Below, in pieces: positions 15,967-23,337 of a stretch of DNA of 64,000 nucleotides (within the stretch, counting starts at the first letter, position 1; the number at the start of each line of letters is the position of its first letter). The notes under the pieces are model-generated. The model saw only the letters and a list, made by a program, of their open reading frames with translations. It ran no database searches and was not told the DNA's origin. Source of the DNA: Bacteroidales bacterium. GTDB lineage: Bacteria; Bacteroidota; Bacteroidia; Bacteroidales; P3. The stretch spans positions 1-64,000 of the forward strand of contig JAGCVD010000005.1 in assembly GCA_017962545.1 (NCBI GenBank), given 5' to 3'. The translations under genes were made by a program, and so were the position numbers.

Positions 15967-16794
15967 TCAAGCAAACAACTCGTTAATGCGGTTCTTGTTG
16001 CGCAGCACTGCGTTGAAGAGAGCCTCGATGTTAATCTGGCTTTCCTCGCCGTTCTCGTTGGGGATGACATTCATATAGCCACCCGGCATCAGCTCGCTGT
16101 AGAGGGCCTCCTCACGAGCCTCGCCGCCGTACTCAAAGAAGAGTTTTTCGGTAATCTTCTGCACCGAGGCGTCTAGCAGCACGGCGTTGTGGCTGAGGAT
16201 GACGATGGGGTCGATAAGGTTCTCCACATCCTTCACCTGGTGGGTGCTGATGATGATGGTCTTCCCCTCGTCGGCCATCTTGCTGAGGATACTACGGAAC
16301 TGCGCTTTACTGGGGATGTCAAGACCGTTGGTAGGCTCGTCGAGCAGCACATAATCGGTACCCAGCGCGAGGCTGGCGGCGATAAGGCTCTTCTTCTGCT
16401 GGCCGAAACTCATCTCTTTGAACTTACGGTCGGGTTCCACCTCCAGTTCCTGCATCAGACGCAGGAAGGTGCCCTGTGAGAAGGTAGGATAGAAAGGTTC
16501 CAACTCATCCACATACTGCTGCGGTGTGCTATTATCCGGCAGCGTCACCTCATCGGGCAGGAAGACGATGCGCTGCAGCATCTCCGGCAGACGGTCGTGG
16601 CTGGTGAGGCCGTTGACGGTGCAGGTACCCTGGCAGGGACGCTGCAGGCCGCAGATAATCTTCAGCAACGTGGTCTTTCCCACGCCGTTCTCACCCAGCA
16701 GGCCATAGATGGCGCCCTGCGGAAAACTCAAATTGATGTCACTGAAGACCAGCGTCTTCTTGTAACTGAAATCTAGATTTTTAATTTCTATCAT
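15967..16794 (-). CDS. ABC transporter ATP-binding protein (Ytr-like)
   Basis: 275 residues. Walker A GENGVGKT at 34-41, signature MSFGQQKKS at about 127-135, Walker B VLLDEPTNGLD at about 148-158 and the switch His in ISTHQ. The ATPase powers the two linked membrane proteins. The first gene of a minus-strand set that ends with the GntR regulator. The final 60 residues beyond the core are specific to this subgroup and contain no motif I can name. Substrate and direction are unknown; family analogues respond to cell-wall antibiotics. Confidence 0.93.
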   Translation of the reverse strand: MIEIKNLDFSYKKTLVFSDINLSFPQGAIYGLLGENGVGKTTLLKIICGLQRPCQGTCTVNGLTSHDRLPEMLQRIVFLPDEVTLPDNSTPQQYVDELEPFYPTFSQGTFLRLMQELEVEPDRKFKEMSFGQQKKSLIAASLALGTDYVLLDEPTNGLDIPSKAQFRSILSKMADEGKTIIISTHQVKDVENLIDPIVILSHNAVLLDASVQKITEKLFFEYGGEAREEALYSELMPGGYMNVIPNENGEESQINIEALFNAVLRNKNRINELFA

Positions 16795-16811
16795 AACCGT
16801 TGTTATTTTAT

Positions 16812-16945
16812 TGTAGTTAAGTAGTAAAGTAGTTATCGCTTCGCTCGCCCTGCGGGCAGTAGTTAAGACAAATGATATGTTGTCCTTTTGTAGTAGACAT
16901 GATGTATTGTCTTAACTACTTAACTACTGGCCACTTAACTACTAA
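16812..16945. repeat. paired inverted tandem-repeat tracts around a core
   Basis: Left half: GTAGTTAAG-type units at 16812-16834, a GC-rich segment with small hairpins (16836-16858, including GCCCTGCGGGC), then GTAGTTAAGACAA at 16859-16871. Right half: TTGTCTTAACTAC at 16907-16919, the exact reverse complement, followed by further CTTAACTACT units up to 16943. The 35-bp centre (16872-16906) carries no recognised feature. It occupies the leader of the Ytr-like operon. Confidence 0.8.
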
Positions 16946-16952
16946 TTTCATT

Positions 16953-17267
16953 TTAACCTTTATACTTAATTGCTGTTCCGAACACCAGCACCTCGGCGGC
17001 CTGCGCCATGATGCTGTTGGTGGTGTAGCGCACACCGACGATGGCGTCGGCGCCCATACGGATGGCTTGGTCGACCATACGCTGGGTGGCTATATCGCGG
17101 GCCTTCTCCATCATGTCGGTGTAGCTTCCCAACTCGCCGCCCACGATACCCTTAAGCTGCTGGCCGAGGTCGGCAAACATGTTTTTTGCACGGATGGTGC
17201 TGCCGCTGACAACACCAAGCTCTTCATAATTGCACCCTTGCAGGGTATCCACTGTTACGATTTTCAT
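16953..17267 (-). CDS. YbjQ/UPF0145 family protein
   Basis: 104 residues, the normal family length. The typical fold is visible: VTVDTLQGCNYEELGVVSGST, an amphipathic helix with AKNMFADLGQQLKGIVGGELGSYTDMMEKAR, then AIRMGADAIVGVRYTTNSI and a final strand EVLVFGTAIKY. Members form pentamers annotated as possible heavy-metal-binding proteins, but the function is not established. It lies 20 bp downstream of the outer-membrane receptor gene on the same strand. Confidence 0.92.
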   Translation of the reverse strand: MKIVTVDTLQGCNYEELGVVSGSTIRAKNMFADLGQQLKGIVGGELGSYTDMMEKARDIATQRMVDQAIRMGADAIVGVRYTTNSIMAQAAEVLVFGTAIKYKG

Positions 17268-17287
17268 AGTATAGATATTTTTATTAA

Positions 17288-19723
17288 TTACATTTTAGGA
17301 CTATTGTCGGTGGCACCCTGGCGGGCCTTGCTTTCAAGCTCCATCTTGCCAATACGCCAGGTGAGGCCGAAACCGACGAGGCGGGTGTTCCAACGCTGAC
17401 TGCCGGTAGTCTGGTACTGCGGCGCGGTGGTGTTGCTGCCCCATTCGGACCAACCGAAGATGTCGTTCACCGTGAGGTTGACGCTCAGTTGGCGGTCGAA
17501 GAAGTCGCTGCTCACACCAAAGTCAAAACGCTTGTTGGGATTGGTGATGGTGTAGAGTCCGAGATGCGGCGAGCTGTAGCTGCCGTTGGCGAAGATTTCC
17601 AGCTTGTTCCACACCTTGGCCCACACATTGAGGCGGAAGCTGTAGCTGAGCTTGCTGTCGCTGAAGTCGTTGTAGTTATAGCCATAGTTGAACAGCGACG
17701 CATTGAAGCGCACATTGAGGAAACCCGTAGGACGGTAAGTGATGTTTGCCTCGATGCCTTCGGTGTGCGAGGAACCGATATTATCGGGGAAAGTGTAGTT
17801 GACCAGATAAGCACCATAGTAGGGGTCGGTACCGGCAGCGGTCATATTGCCTATCTCATTGGTATTGGCGCGCCAGTAGGCGTTGAGACTCACCATACCG
17901 AAACCCATCAGGTACTTGCTCCAGGCAGCCTCAAGGTTGTGCGTGTAGCTCATCAGCAGGTTGGGGTTGCCGGTACGGAAGCTGTAGTCGTCATAGATGC
18001 GGAAAGGCAGGTAGCTGCTGAGGTCGCCATCGTGCGAGAAGCGGCGGGTGTAACTGAAGCTGTAGCTAGTGAAGGTCTTGGTCTGGTAGCTCAGGTGAAT
18101 GCTGGGCACCAAACCGGAGAAGACGGTGTCGAGGCGCTGACAGTCATCGAGGCCCGGGTGCTCAATCATACCGCTCTTGAAGTTATTATTGTAGCGCAGG
18201 CCCGCCTTGGCGGTGAAGCCGCCCCAACGCTTCTGCGCCGTCAGGTAGACATTGGGTTCGAAGGCTGTCCCGTTCGACGCATAGGAACGGTAGGGCATGC
18301 TGCTCCAATCGCCCGAAGGCAACAGGCTGTCATATATCTCGCTGTTGCGGCTGTAGCCATATCCGAGTTCGGCACCGGCCTCGACGGTGTAGTCGTTCTT
18401 CAGCGGCAAGGTGTAGTTTACACCCAGTTCGCCGCTGCCGTGGAACATGTCGCCCGTCAGGTGGCGGGTGAAGTCGGTGAGCGTGGCCGAGCGGTAGTCG
18501 CGCACCTGGTCGCTGTAGCCGCCGTTGCTCCAATAGTTGCCGTTAAAGGTGACGCTCAGCTTGCGACCCGTGGTGTCGTAGCGGTGTTCGAACCATGCGC
18601 CGCCATAGGCACCATGGCTGAAGCCGTTGTTGCGCTCGGTGTAATTGTAGCTCAGGTCAGTCAAGACAGGTTGGTATTCGTAGTAAGTATAGCTGTGATC
18701 GTACGAATTACGGTCCCAGTAGGGATAGGCACCCGCCCAGGCCGAGAGGTGGGTCATGCTGTCGATGTTCCAGTTGAAGTTGATACCCGCATACCCACCG
18801 TAGTAAGGCATGTAGTTCTCAGTGTTGTATTCCTGGTAGCGGCTGGTGTCGCCGTTGGCGTCGAGGAGGGTGGCGGTACCGTCGGAGGCCGATTCCTGAC
18901 GGCCGTAGTTACCGCTGAGATAGAAGTTGAAGTCAATCTTTTCATTAGCCCACACATAGGAGAGCCACGGCGCGACGGCTGGCGTGGTGGTGGCGCGCAC
19001 ACCGACGCAGAGCAGCTCGTTGCGCTTCACCGTCTGGTTAGTGACAATGTTGATGACACCGCCATTGGTCGAGTAGCGTGCCGAGGGATTGGTGATGACC
19101 TCGATGCGCTCGATGGCGCCCGCCGGCATGGTCTTGATATACTGCTTGAGGGCCTCCTCGTTCATATGGCTGGGACGGTCGTTGATCCAAATCTCGACAC
19201 TCGAGACGCCGCGCAGGGTGATGTTGCCCTCAGCGTCGACCTCAACACCCGGGGCATTCTGCAGGGCGTCGCTGGCCGTACCCGTCTGGATGCTGGGGTC
19301 CTCTTTTGTATTATACATATTCTTTTCGCCGTCCATGACGTAGAGAGGCCGCTGCGCCACCACCTTCACCTCCTCAAGCGTGGTGCCACGCATAAGCTTA
19401 ATTTCCAGGTTGTCTAGATTGCCTAGGACTTCTAGATTATCTAGATAGGAGACGTAGCCCACAAACGAGGCCTGCAACAGGTAGCTGCCCGGAGTCACAT
19501 CCTCGATGGCAAAATTGCCGTTGAAATCGGTCGTGGCGCCACGCATAAACACCGTGTCGGCAGGCCGCATGAGGGCCACATTGACGAAGGGCATCGCCTC
19601 GCCCGTCTGCGAGTCGACCACACTACCCTTCACCTGCAGATTTTGGGCATTCACAGTCCCTCCAATGGTAAATACGGTGAGCATCACCACCGCTAAAATT
19701 TTACTCAACTTGCTGATTTTCAT
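17288..19723 (-). CDS. outer membrane beta-barrel receptor (TonB-type, OMP_b-brl_3)
   Basis: 811 residues. A signal peptide (ending TVNA, about residue 26) precedes a carboxypeptidase-regulatory-like domain (about 28-112: VKGSVVDSQTGEAMPFVNVAL), a plug domain (about 120-230: IQTGTASDALQNAPGVEVDAEG, then SSVEIWINDRP) and a long beta-barrel of alternating aromatic strands. Proteins of this set resemble TonB-dependent receptors, but the substrate is unknown. Residues about 93-104 (YLDNLEVLGNLDNLE) derive from a 9-bp tandem repeat. A promoter lies at 19771-19801. Confidence 0.88.
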   Translation of the reverse strand: MKISKLSKILAVVMLTVFTIGGTVNAQNLQVKGSVVDSQTGEAMPFVNVALMRPADTVFMRGATTDFNGNFAIEDVTPGSYLLQASFVGYVSYLDNLEVLGNLDNLEIKLMRGTTLEEVKVVAQRPLYVMDGEKNMYNTKEDPSIQTGTASDALQNAPGVEVDAEGNITLRGVSSVEIWINDRPSHMNEEALKQYIKTMPAGAIERIEVITNPSARYSTNGGVINIVTNQTVKRNELLCVGVRATTTPAVAPWLSYVWANEKIDFNFYLSGNYGRQESASDGTATLLDANGDTSRYQEYNTENYMPYYGGYAGINFNWNIDSMTHLSAWAGAYPYWDRNSYDHSYTYYEYQPVLTDLSYNYTERNNGFSHGAYGGAWFEHRYDTTGRKLSVTFNGNYWSNGGYSDQVRDYRSATLTDFTRHLTGDMFHGSGELGVNYTLPLKNDYTVEAGAELGYGYSRNSEIYDSLLPSGDWSSMPYRSYASNGTAFEPNVYLTAQKRWGGFTAKAGLRYNNNFKSGMIEHPGLDDCQRLDTVFSGLVPSIHLSYQTKTFTSYSFSYTRRFSHDGDLSSYLPFRIYDDYSFRTGNPNLLMSYTHNLEAAWSKYLMGFGMVSLNAYWRANTNEIGNMTAAGTDPYYGAYLVNYTFPDNIGSSHTEGIEANITYRPTGFLNVRFNASLFNYGYNYNDFSDSKLSYSFRLNVWAKVWNKLEIFANGSYSSPHLGLYTITNPNKRFDFGVSSDFFDRQLSVNLTVNDIFGWSEWGSNTTAPQYQTTGSQRWNTRLVGFGLTWRIGKMELESKARQGATDNSPKM
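19411..19446. repeat. four 9-bp repeats (TCTAGA core) inside the receptor gene
   Basis: On the plus strand the units are TGTCTAGAT, TGCCTAGGA, CTTCTAGAT, TATCTAGAT. They are in frame and encode a Leu-Asp-Asn-Leu-Glu repeat at the end of the carboxypeptidase-like domain. The same TCTAGA word in the same 9-bp period occurs at 20909-20944, outside genes. Confidence 0.9.
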
Positions 19724-19770
19724 GTTGTAATTTAGATTTAGTATTACTGTGTTAGTTGACTAGTACACTG

Positions 19771-19801
19771 CAAAAGTAACACAATATTTCATATTGGCAA
19801 A
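19771..19801 (-). promoter_or_regulatory. Bacteroidota-type promoter of the receptor gene
   Basis: On the minus strand, TTTG (19798-19801) and TACTTTTG (19771-19778) are separated by 19 bp, matching TTTG-N19-TAnnTTTG. The predicted start is near 19764, giving a leader of about 41 nt. Confidence 0.8.
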
Positions 19802-19895
19802 ATTTATTCCTAAAATTAACATACTTTAACATATCTGGCAGGCGGAAAATATACGGACGGTGAATGGTTTGTCTGTTTTTCAGTATTTTATGTGT

Positions 19896-19965
19896 ATTTC
19901 TTTGGTATTTCTTTGCTTTTCCCCAAAGAAATACCAAAGAAATGCCAAGAAAATGGCAAGGAAAT
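19896..19965. repeat. 19-bp perfect inverted repeat plus 11-bp tandem repeats
   Basis: The left arm 19896-19914 (ATTTCTTTGGTATTTCTTT) is the exact reverse complement of 19925-19943, with a 10-nt loop. The right arm continues as 11-bp units: CCAAAGAAAT-type words at about 19923, 19934, 19945 and 19956, each with small changes. In RNA it would be a strong hairpin in the leader of the wzz operon, about 105 nt before the start codon. Confidence 0.85.
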
Positions 19966-20046
19966 AAGCATGGATATATGGAGGGGATGCAATAAAAAGG
20001 TAGGGGTGTCGTTATATGGAACATTGAATACAATAATATTAAGGAT

Positions 20047-20904
20047 ATGGAACAGACTTTCGGAAACAACTACGACCATCTGGCTACTGCCCGCTTCTTC
20101 CGCCGTTGGTGGAAAGTACTCGTTATCGTGGCGGTAGTCGCCGCGGTGGTGTCGCTCGTCGTGGCACTGCTCATCAAACCCCTATACAAGTCGAGCGCGG
20201 TGATATTCCCCACCAACTCAAACCGCCTCTCGAAGGCCATCATGGACTATCACTACAGCCTGGACTTCATGGACTACGGCATTGAGCGCGATTGTGAATA
20301 TGCCATCCAGATTCTCTCATCGAAGCGCATGCAGCAGGCTGTGTGCGAGCATTTCAACCTGATGGAGCACTATGCCATCACCGGCGCCCATCCGCAAGCC
20401 AAGCTGGAGAAGCAGTACAAGAGCAACATCACGGTGAAGCGCACCGACTTCCTCGGTGTGGAAATCGGCGTGCTGGACCAAGACCCGCAATGGGCCGCCG
20501 ACATAGCCAACTATATGGCGGCGATGTATGACACCCTCTGCCACGAAATTCATGCCGACCGTGCCGCGTCGGCCGCCGACGTGATGAACGGCGTGGTGAG
20601 CTCGATGGAGCAGGAGATTGACTCGCTCAGCGCCACCGCCGGCAACTCGGCTTGGAAGAAGACCCTCATCGAGGACAAGTGCGAGCAGCTGGCCGACCTG
20701 CAGACACGCGCCATGCAGACCAACGTGGACCGTAGCCTGGAGGTAAGCTACAAATATCTGGTGGACCGCGCGGTGCCGGCCGACAAGAAGGCCTATCCGA
20801 AACGCATGCTCATCGTGCTGGGCGGCATGCTGGGCGCCGTGGTGGTGTGCATCTTTGGTCTGCTGGTGTTCTGCCCCGCCAAGAAAGAAGAGACTATTGC
20901 CTGA
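20047..20904 (+). CDS. Wzz/chain-length determinant family protein
   Basis: 285 residues. Two membrane segments near residues 25-48 and 255-275 flank a periplasmic coiled region, the standard Wzz topology. The first segment is followed by PLYKSSAVIFPTNSNRL, the usual position for the K/P-Y-x-S/A motif, and the second is preceded by VPADKKAYPKRMLIVLGG, a Pro/Gly-rich segment. There is no cytoplasmic kinase domain, so this is the short type. It likely sets the length of a surface polysaccharide made by the adjacent ligase/polymerase. The operon partner starts 39 bp downstream. Confidence 0.9.
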   Translation: MEQTFGNNYDHLATARFFRRWWKVLVIVAVVAAVVSLVVALLIKPLYKSSAVIFPTNSNRLSKAIMDYHYSLDFMDYGIERDCEYAIQILSSKRMQQAVCEHFNLMEHYAITGAHPQAKLEKQYKSNITVKRTDFLGVEIGVLDQDPQWAADIANYMAAMYDTLCHEIHADRAASAADVMNGVVSSMEQEIDSLSATAGNSAWKKTLIEDKCEQLADLQTRAMQTNVDRSLEVSYKYLVDRAVPADKKAYPKRMLIVLGGMLGAVVVCIFGLLVFCPAKKEETIA

Positions 20905-20908
20905 GGGG

Positions 20909-20944
20909 CCTAGACAATCTAGATATTCTAGAACATCTAGAATA
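20909..20944. repeat. four 9-bp repeats with TCTAGA core
   Basis: Units CCTAGACAA, TCTAGATAT, TCTAGAACA, TCTAGAATA, with the last base forming the A of the next gene's ATG. It fills the whole gap between the Wzz-like gene and the ligase gene. It is the same word as in the receptor gene at 19411. Confidence 0.9.
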
Positions 20945-22392
20945 TGAAGCAATGGCTGATAAATAACAGGGGATTGCTGGCGGCATTGGGGCTGACGGTG
21001 TTGTTCATCGTGGCCGAGGCCGAGGTGATGTTCTGGAAGGGTGGCCTGACGATGGCGCTGGTGCCACTGGCACTGCTGGTGGTGTGGCTCTTCTACGTGC
21101 GCCTCGAGACAGGCCTGCTACTGATGGCCCTGCTGACGCCTTTCGCCGTGAATGTGGCGCTGATGCCCGGCATGGAGCTCTCCATGCCCGTCGAGCCCAT
21201 GATGATACTCTTCAGCTTTTTCTTCCTCTTCCGAGTGCTTGTAGCACACAACTACGACTTACGTATTCTGAGGCATCCCGTGACGCTGTTGCTGCTGGCG
21301 GGGCTGGCCTGGTGGGTTGTAACCAGCTGCACCTCGAGGTTGCCGTGGGTGTCGTTCAAGTATTTCATCGCACGCCTGTGGTTCGTCATACCGTTCTATT
21401 TCGCCGCCGCGCAGATATTCCGCAACCGCGAGCGCATTGCCCAGTTCTACTGGGCCTACGCCATCGGCCTCGGCATCGTCATCCTCATCGCCACCAGCAA
21501 GACGCTGGGCAACTTCAGCGACCTGCAGACGCTGCACCGTGTGATGCGCCCCTTCTACAACGACCACACGGCCTACGGCTGCGCCATAGCGCTGCTGGTA
21601 CCCGCATCAGTCCACTTCATCTTCGGCGGACGATGGAAAGGATGGCAACGTGTGCTCACACTCCTACTCTTCGCCCTGTTGTGCATCGGATTGTTCTTCA
21701 GCTACTGCCGCGCAGCATGGATTAGCGTGGTGGCGGCACTGGGCATCTACGTGCTTGTCCGCATGGGTATGAAGGTGAAATGGATGGTGCTGTTGTTCGG
21801 CTTGGGCGTGGGTATGTTCTTCGTCTACCAGAGCGACGTGCTCTACAAGCTAGGCAAGAACCACCAGGACAGCAGCTACACGCTGGCCGACCAGGTGAAG
21901 AGCATTTCCAACATCTCGACCGATGCGAGCAACGTGGAACGCCTGAACCGCTGGGCGTCGGCCATGCGACTTTGGAAGGAGAGTCCAGTGGTGGGCGTGG
22001 GGCCCGGCACCTACCAATTCCTCTACGGCAGCTACCAGAAGAGCTACCAGCTAAGCACCATCAGCACAAACGCCGGCGACCTAGGCAACGCACACAGCGA
22101 GTACATAGGACCAATGACCGAACAGGGATTGCCGGGGGTGCTGCTCGTGGTGGCATTGTTCCTCACAACCTTCGCCACAGGCGTGCGCGTGTACCGTACC
22201 GCCAAAGACCTCGCCGTGGGACGTATGGCGCTGGCATTCACGCTGAGTCTCCTTACCTACTACGTGCATGGCGTCTTCAACAACTTCCTCGACACCGACA
22301 AACTCTCCGTGCCTTTCTGGGCCTTCACCGCCGCTGTAGTGGCCCTCGACATGTACTCTGAGAAAAATGAAAAAGGAGAAAAGAAAAAATGA
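20944..22392 (+). CDS. O-antigen ligase / polymerase family membrane protein
   Basis: 482 residues with about 12 membrane segments. A long periplasmic loop (about residues 300-400) carries the Wzy_C-type region: NVERLNRWASAMRLWKESPVVGVGPGTYQF, then NAHSEYIGPMTEQGLPGVLL. Conserved Arg and His residues in that loop act in O-antigen ligase (WaaL) and related polymerases. The family does not distinguish ligase from polymerase. Its neighbour, a Wzz-like protein, suggests it acts on a surface polysaccharide. The stop overlaps the next start by 4 bp. Confidence 0.88.
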   Translation: MKQWLINNRGLLAALGLTVLFIVAEAEVMFWKGGLTMALVPLALLVVWLFYVRLETGLLLMALLTPFAVNVALMPGMELSMPVEPMMILFSFFFLFRVLVAHNYDLRILRHPVTLLLLAGLAWWVVTSCTSRLPWVSFKYFIARLWFVIPFYFAAAQIFRNRERIAQFYWAYAIGLGIVILIATSKTLGNFSDLQTLHRVMRPFYNDHTAYGCAIALLVPASVHFIFGGRWKGWQRVLTLLLFALLCIGLFFSYCRAAWISVVAALGIYVLVRMGMKVKWMVLLFGLGVGMFFVYQSDVLYKLGKNHQDSSYTLADQVKSISNISTDASNVERLNRWASAMRLWKESPVVGVGPGTYQFLYGSYQKSYQLSTISTNAGDLGNAHSEYIGPMTEQGLPGVLLVVALFLTTFATGVRVYRTAKDLAVGRMALAFTLSLLTYYVHGVFNNFLDTDKLSVPFWAFTAAVVALDMYSEKNEKGEKKK

Positions 22393-22931
22393 AAAATTCA
22401 ATTCTCTTTCTCATTTTTACCCTTTCATTTTTCATCTCCAATGCGCAACATGTGGTGCGCCACAACTGTTGGGATATCGACATTGAGGTCGCGTCGGACA
22501 TCGACGTGCCGCCACCCTACATCATCAGCCGTTCCGACACAGGGCTGATGATTGTCGCCATGGGCAAGGAATATCTCGGCACACCCTACCATTATGGCGG
22601 CCGTACACCCAAAGGCTTCGATTGCGCTGGCTTTGCGCTGTATCTCTACCGCCACTTCGGCCACCACCTGCCAGGCTGGTGCGGTGCACAAGCCAAACTT
22701 GGCGTCGAGGTGAGCGACACACGCAATCTGCTGCCAGGCGACCTGGTTTTCTTCGGCGGTCGCCACAGGACCAAAACCATTGGCCATACTGGCATTGTGG
22801 TCAGCGCCGACCCCACCGACGGTACCTTCCGTTTCATCCACGCCTCCACCAGCAACGGCGTCATCATCAGCCGCAGTACCGAGGAATACTATTGCAGCCG
22901 ATACATCACGGCCCGCCGGATACTGAAATAA
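22389..22931 (+). CDS. NlpC/P60 (C40) cell-wall peptidase
   Basis: 180 residues with a signal peptide ending SNAQ (residue 20). The NlpC/P60 fold is complete: Cys79 in GFDCAGF, His133 in GHTGIVV and a third polar residue, His151, in FIHAST. The family cleaves gamma-D-Glu/diamino-acid bonds in peptidoglycan. It overlaps the ligase gene (ATGA at 22389), so it is in the same operon. The low-complexity AT-rich start (positions 22376-22435) resembles the repeat-rich gaps elsewhere but also encodes the signal peptide. Confidence 0.93.
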   Translation: MKNSILFLIFTLSFFISNAQHVVRHNCWDIDIEVASDIDVPPPYIISRSDTGLMIVAMGKEYLGTPYHYGGRTPKGFDCAGFALYLYRHFGHHLPGWCGAQAKLGVEVSDTRNLLPGDLVFFGGRHRTKTIGHTGIVVSADPTDGTFRFIHASTSNGVIISRSTEEYYCSRYITARRILK

Positions 22932-22939
22932 ATAACACA

Positions 22940-23335
22940 ATGGCAAAACGGGGATTTATTGTTTTGGCCTGTGCCATACTGGCGGTAACAATGTCCGCCT
23001 GCGAGCGCGATATGTATGGCGACCTGTTCGTTACCCGAAAGTCGGCGACATTCCATGTGCAGTCCGCTGACGGCCAATCCCTGCCAAACGTCCGCCTGAT
23101 GACCGAAGAACTGGATGCCTTAGACGGTGACCTGATTGTCAATGGAACGCACTATGCCACTACCGATACTGACGGTCTGGTTACGGTAAAGGCCGTCTTT
23201 GATGAAGAACCGGGATACAGCCATCTCGGGGAACGGACTACAAGATTCTCTTTCACCGCCACAGATTATGCCGAATACGACACCGTATTCAACTACTGGG
23301 AGGACACCATCGATATCGTTCTCCTCAGGGAGTAG
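22940..23335 (+). CDS. small lipoprotein, carboxypeptidase-regulatory-like fold
   Basis: 131 residues from the ATG at 22940. A longer frame that begins earlier overlaps the peptidase gene and is not real. The signal ends TMSAC (Cys20). The body follows a Greek-key/carboxypeptidase-regulatory pattern (FHVQSADGQSLPNVRLMTEE, then TDTDGLVTVKAVF and FSFTATDYAEYDTVF) that resembles Bacteroidales radical-SAM-associated lipoproteins. No substrate can be inferred. It closes the Wzz-ligase-peptidase operon and ends 2 bp from the convergent CLC gene. Confidence 0.75.
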   Translation: MAKRGFIVLACAILAVTMSACERDMYGDLFVTRKSATFHVQSADGQSLPNVRLMTEELDALDGDLIVNGTHYATTDTDGLVTVKAVFDEEPGYSHLGERTTRFSFTATDYAEYDTVFNYWEDTIDIVLLRE

Positions 23336-23337
23336 CG

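Larger units (their letters stand above)
19724..20046. other. divergent intergenic region with hairpin and repeats
   Basis: A 323-bp gap between the receptor gene (minus) and the Wzz-like gene (plus). It holds the receptor promoter at 19771-19801 and a large hairpin with 11-bp repeats at 19896-19965. I found no TAnnTTTG box for the plus-strand gene and no supported coding frame. Confidence 0.7.

Noticed and set aside
14303..16945. CRISPR array
   Set aside because: The repeated units are 8-9 bp with no spacers of constant length; no cas genes nearby.
16872..17399. A 175-codon plus-strand frame in the repeat region
   Set aside because: Its start lies inside repeat units, and the rest is antisense to the YbjQ and receptor genes.
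17489..19417. A 642-codon open frame on the plus strand
   Set aside because: It is antisense to the receptor gene; its composition (Val/Ala/Gly-rich, repeated V-V-A-V) is the mirror of GC-rich third positions, with no family signal.
22376..22440. ATGAAAAA/TTTTTCAT low-complexity stretch at the ligase-peptidase junction
   Set aside because: It may be another repeat tract, but the period is not regular and the signal peptide explains most of the composition.
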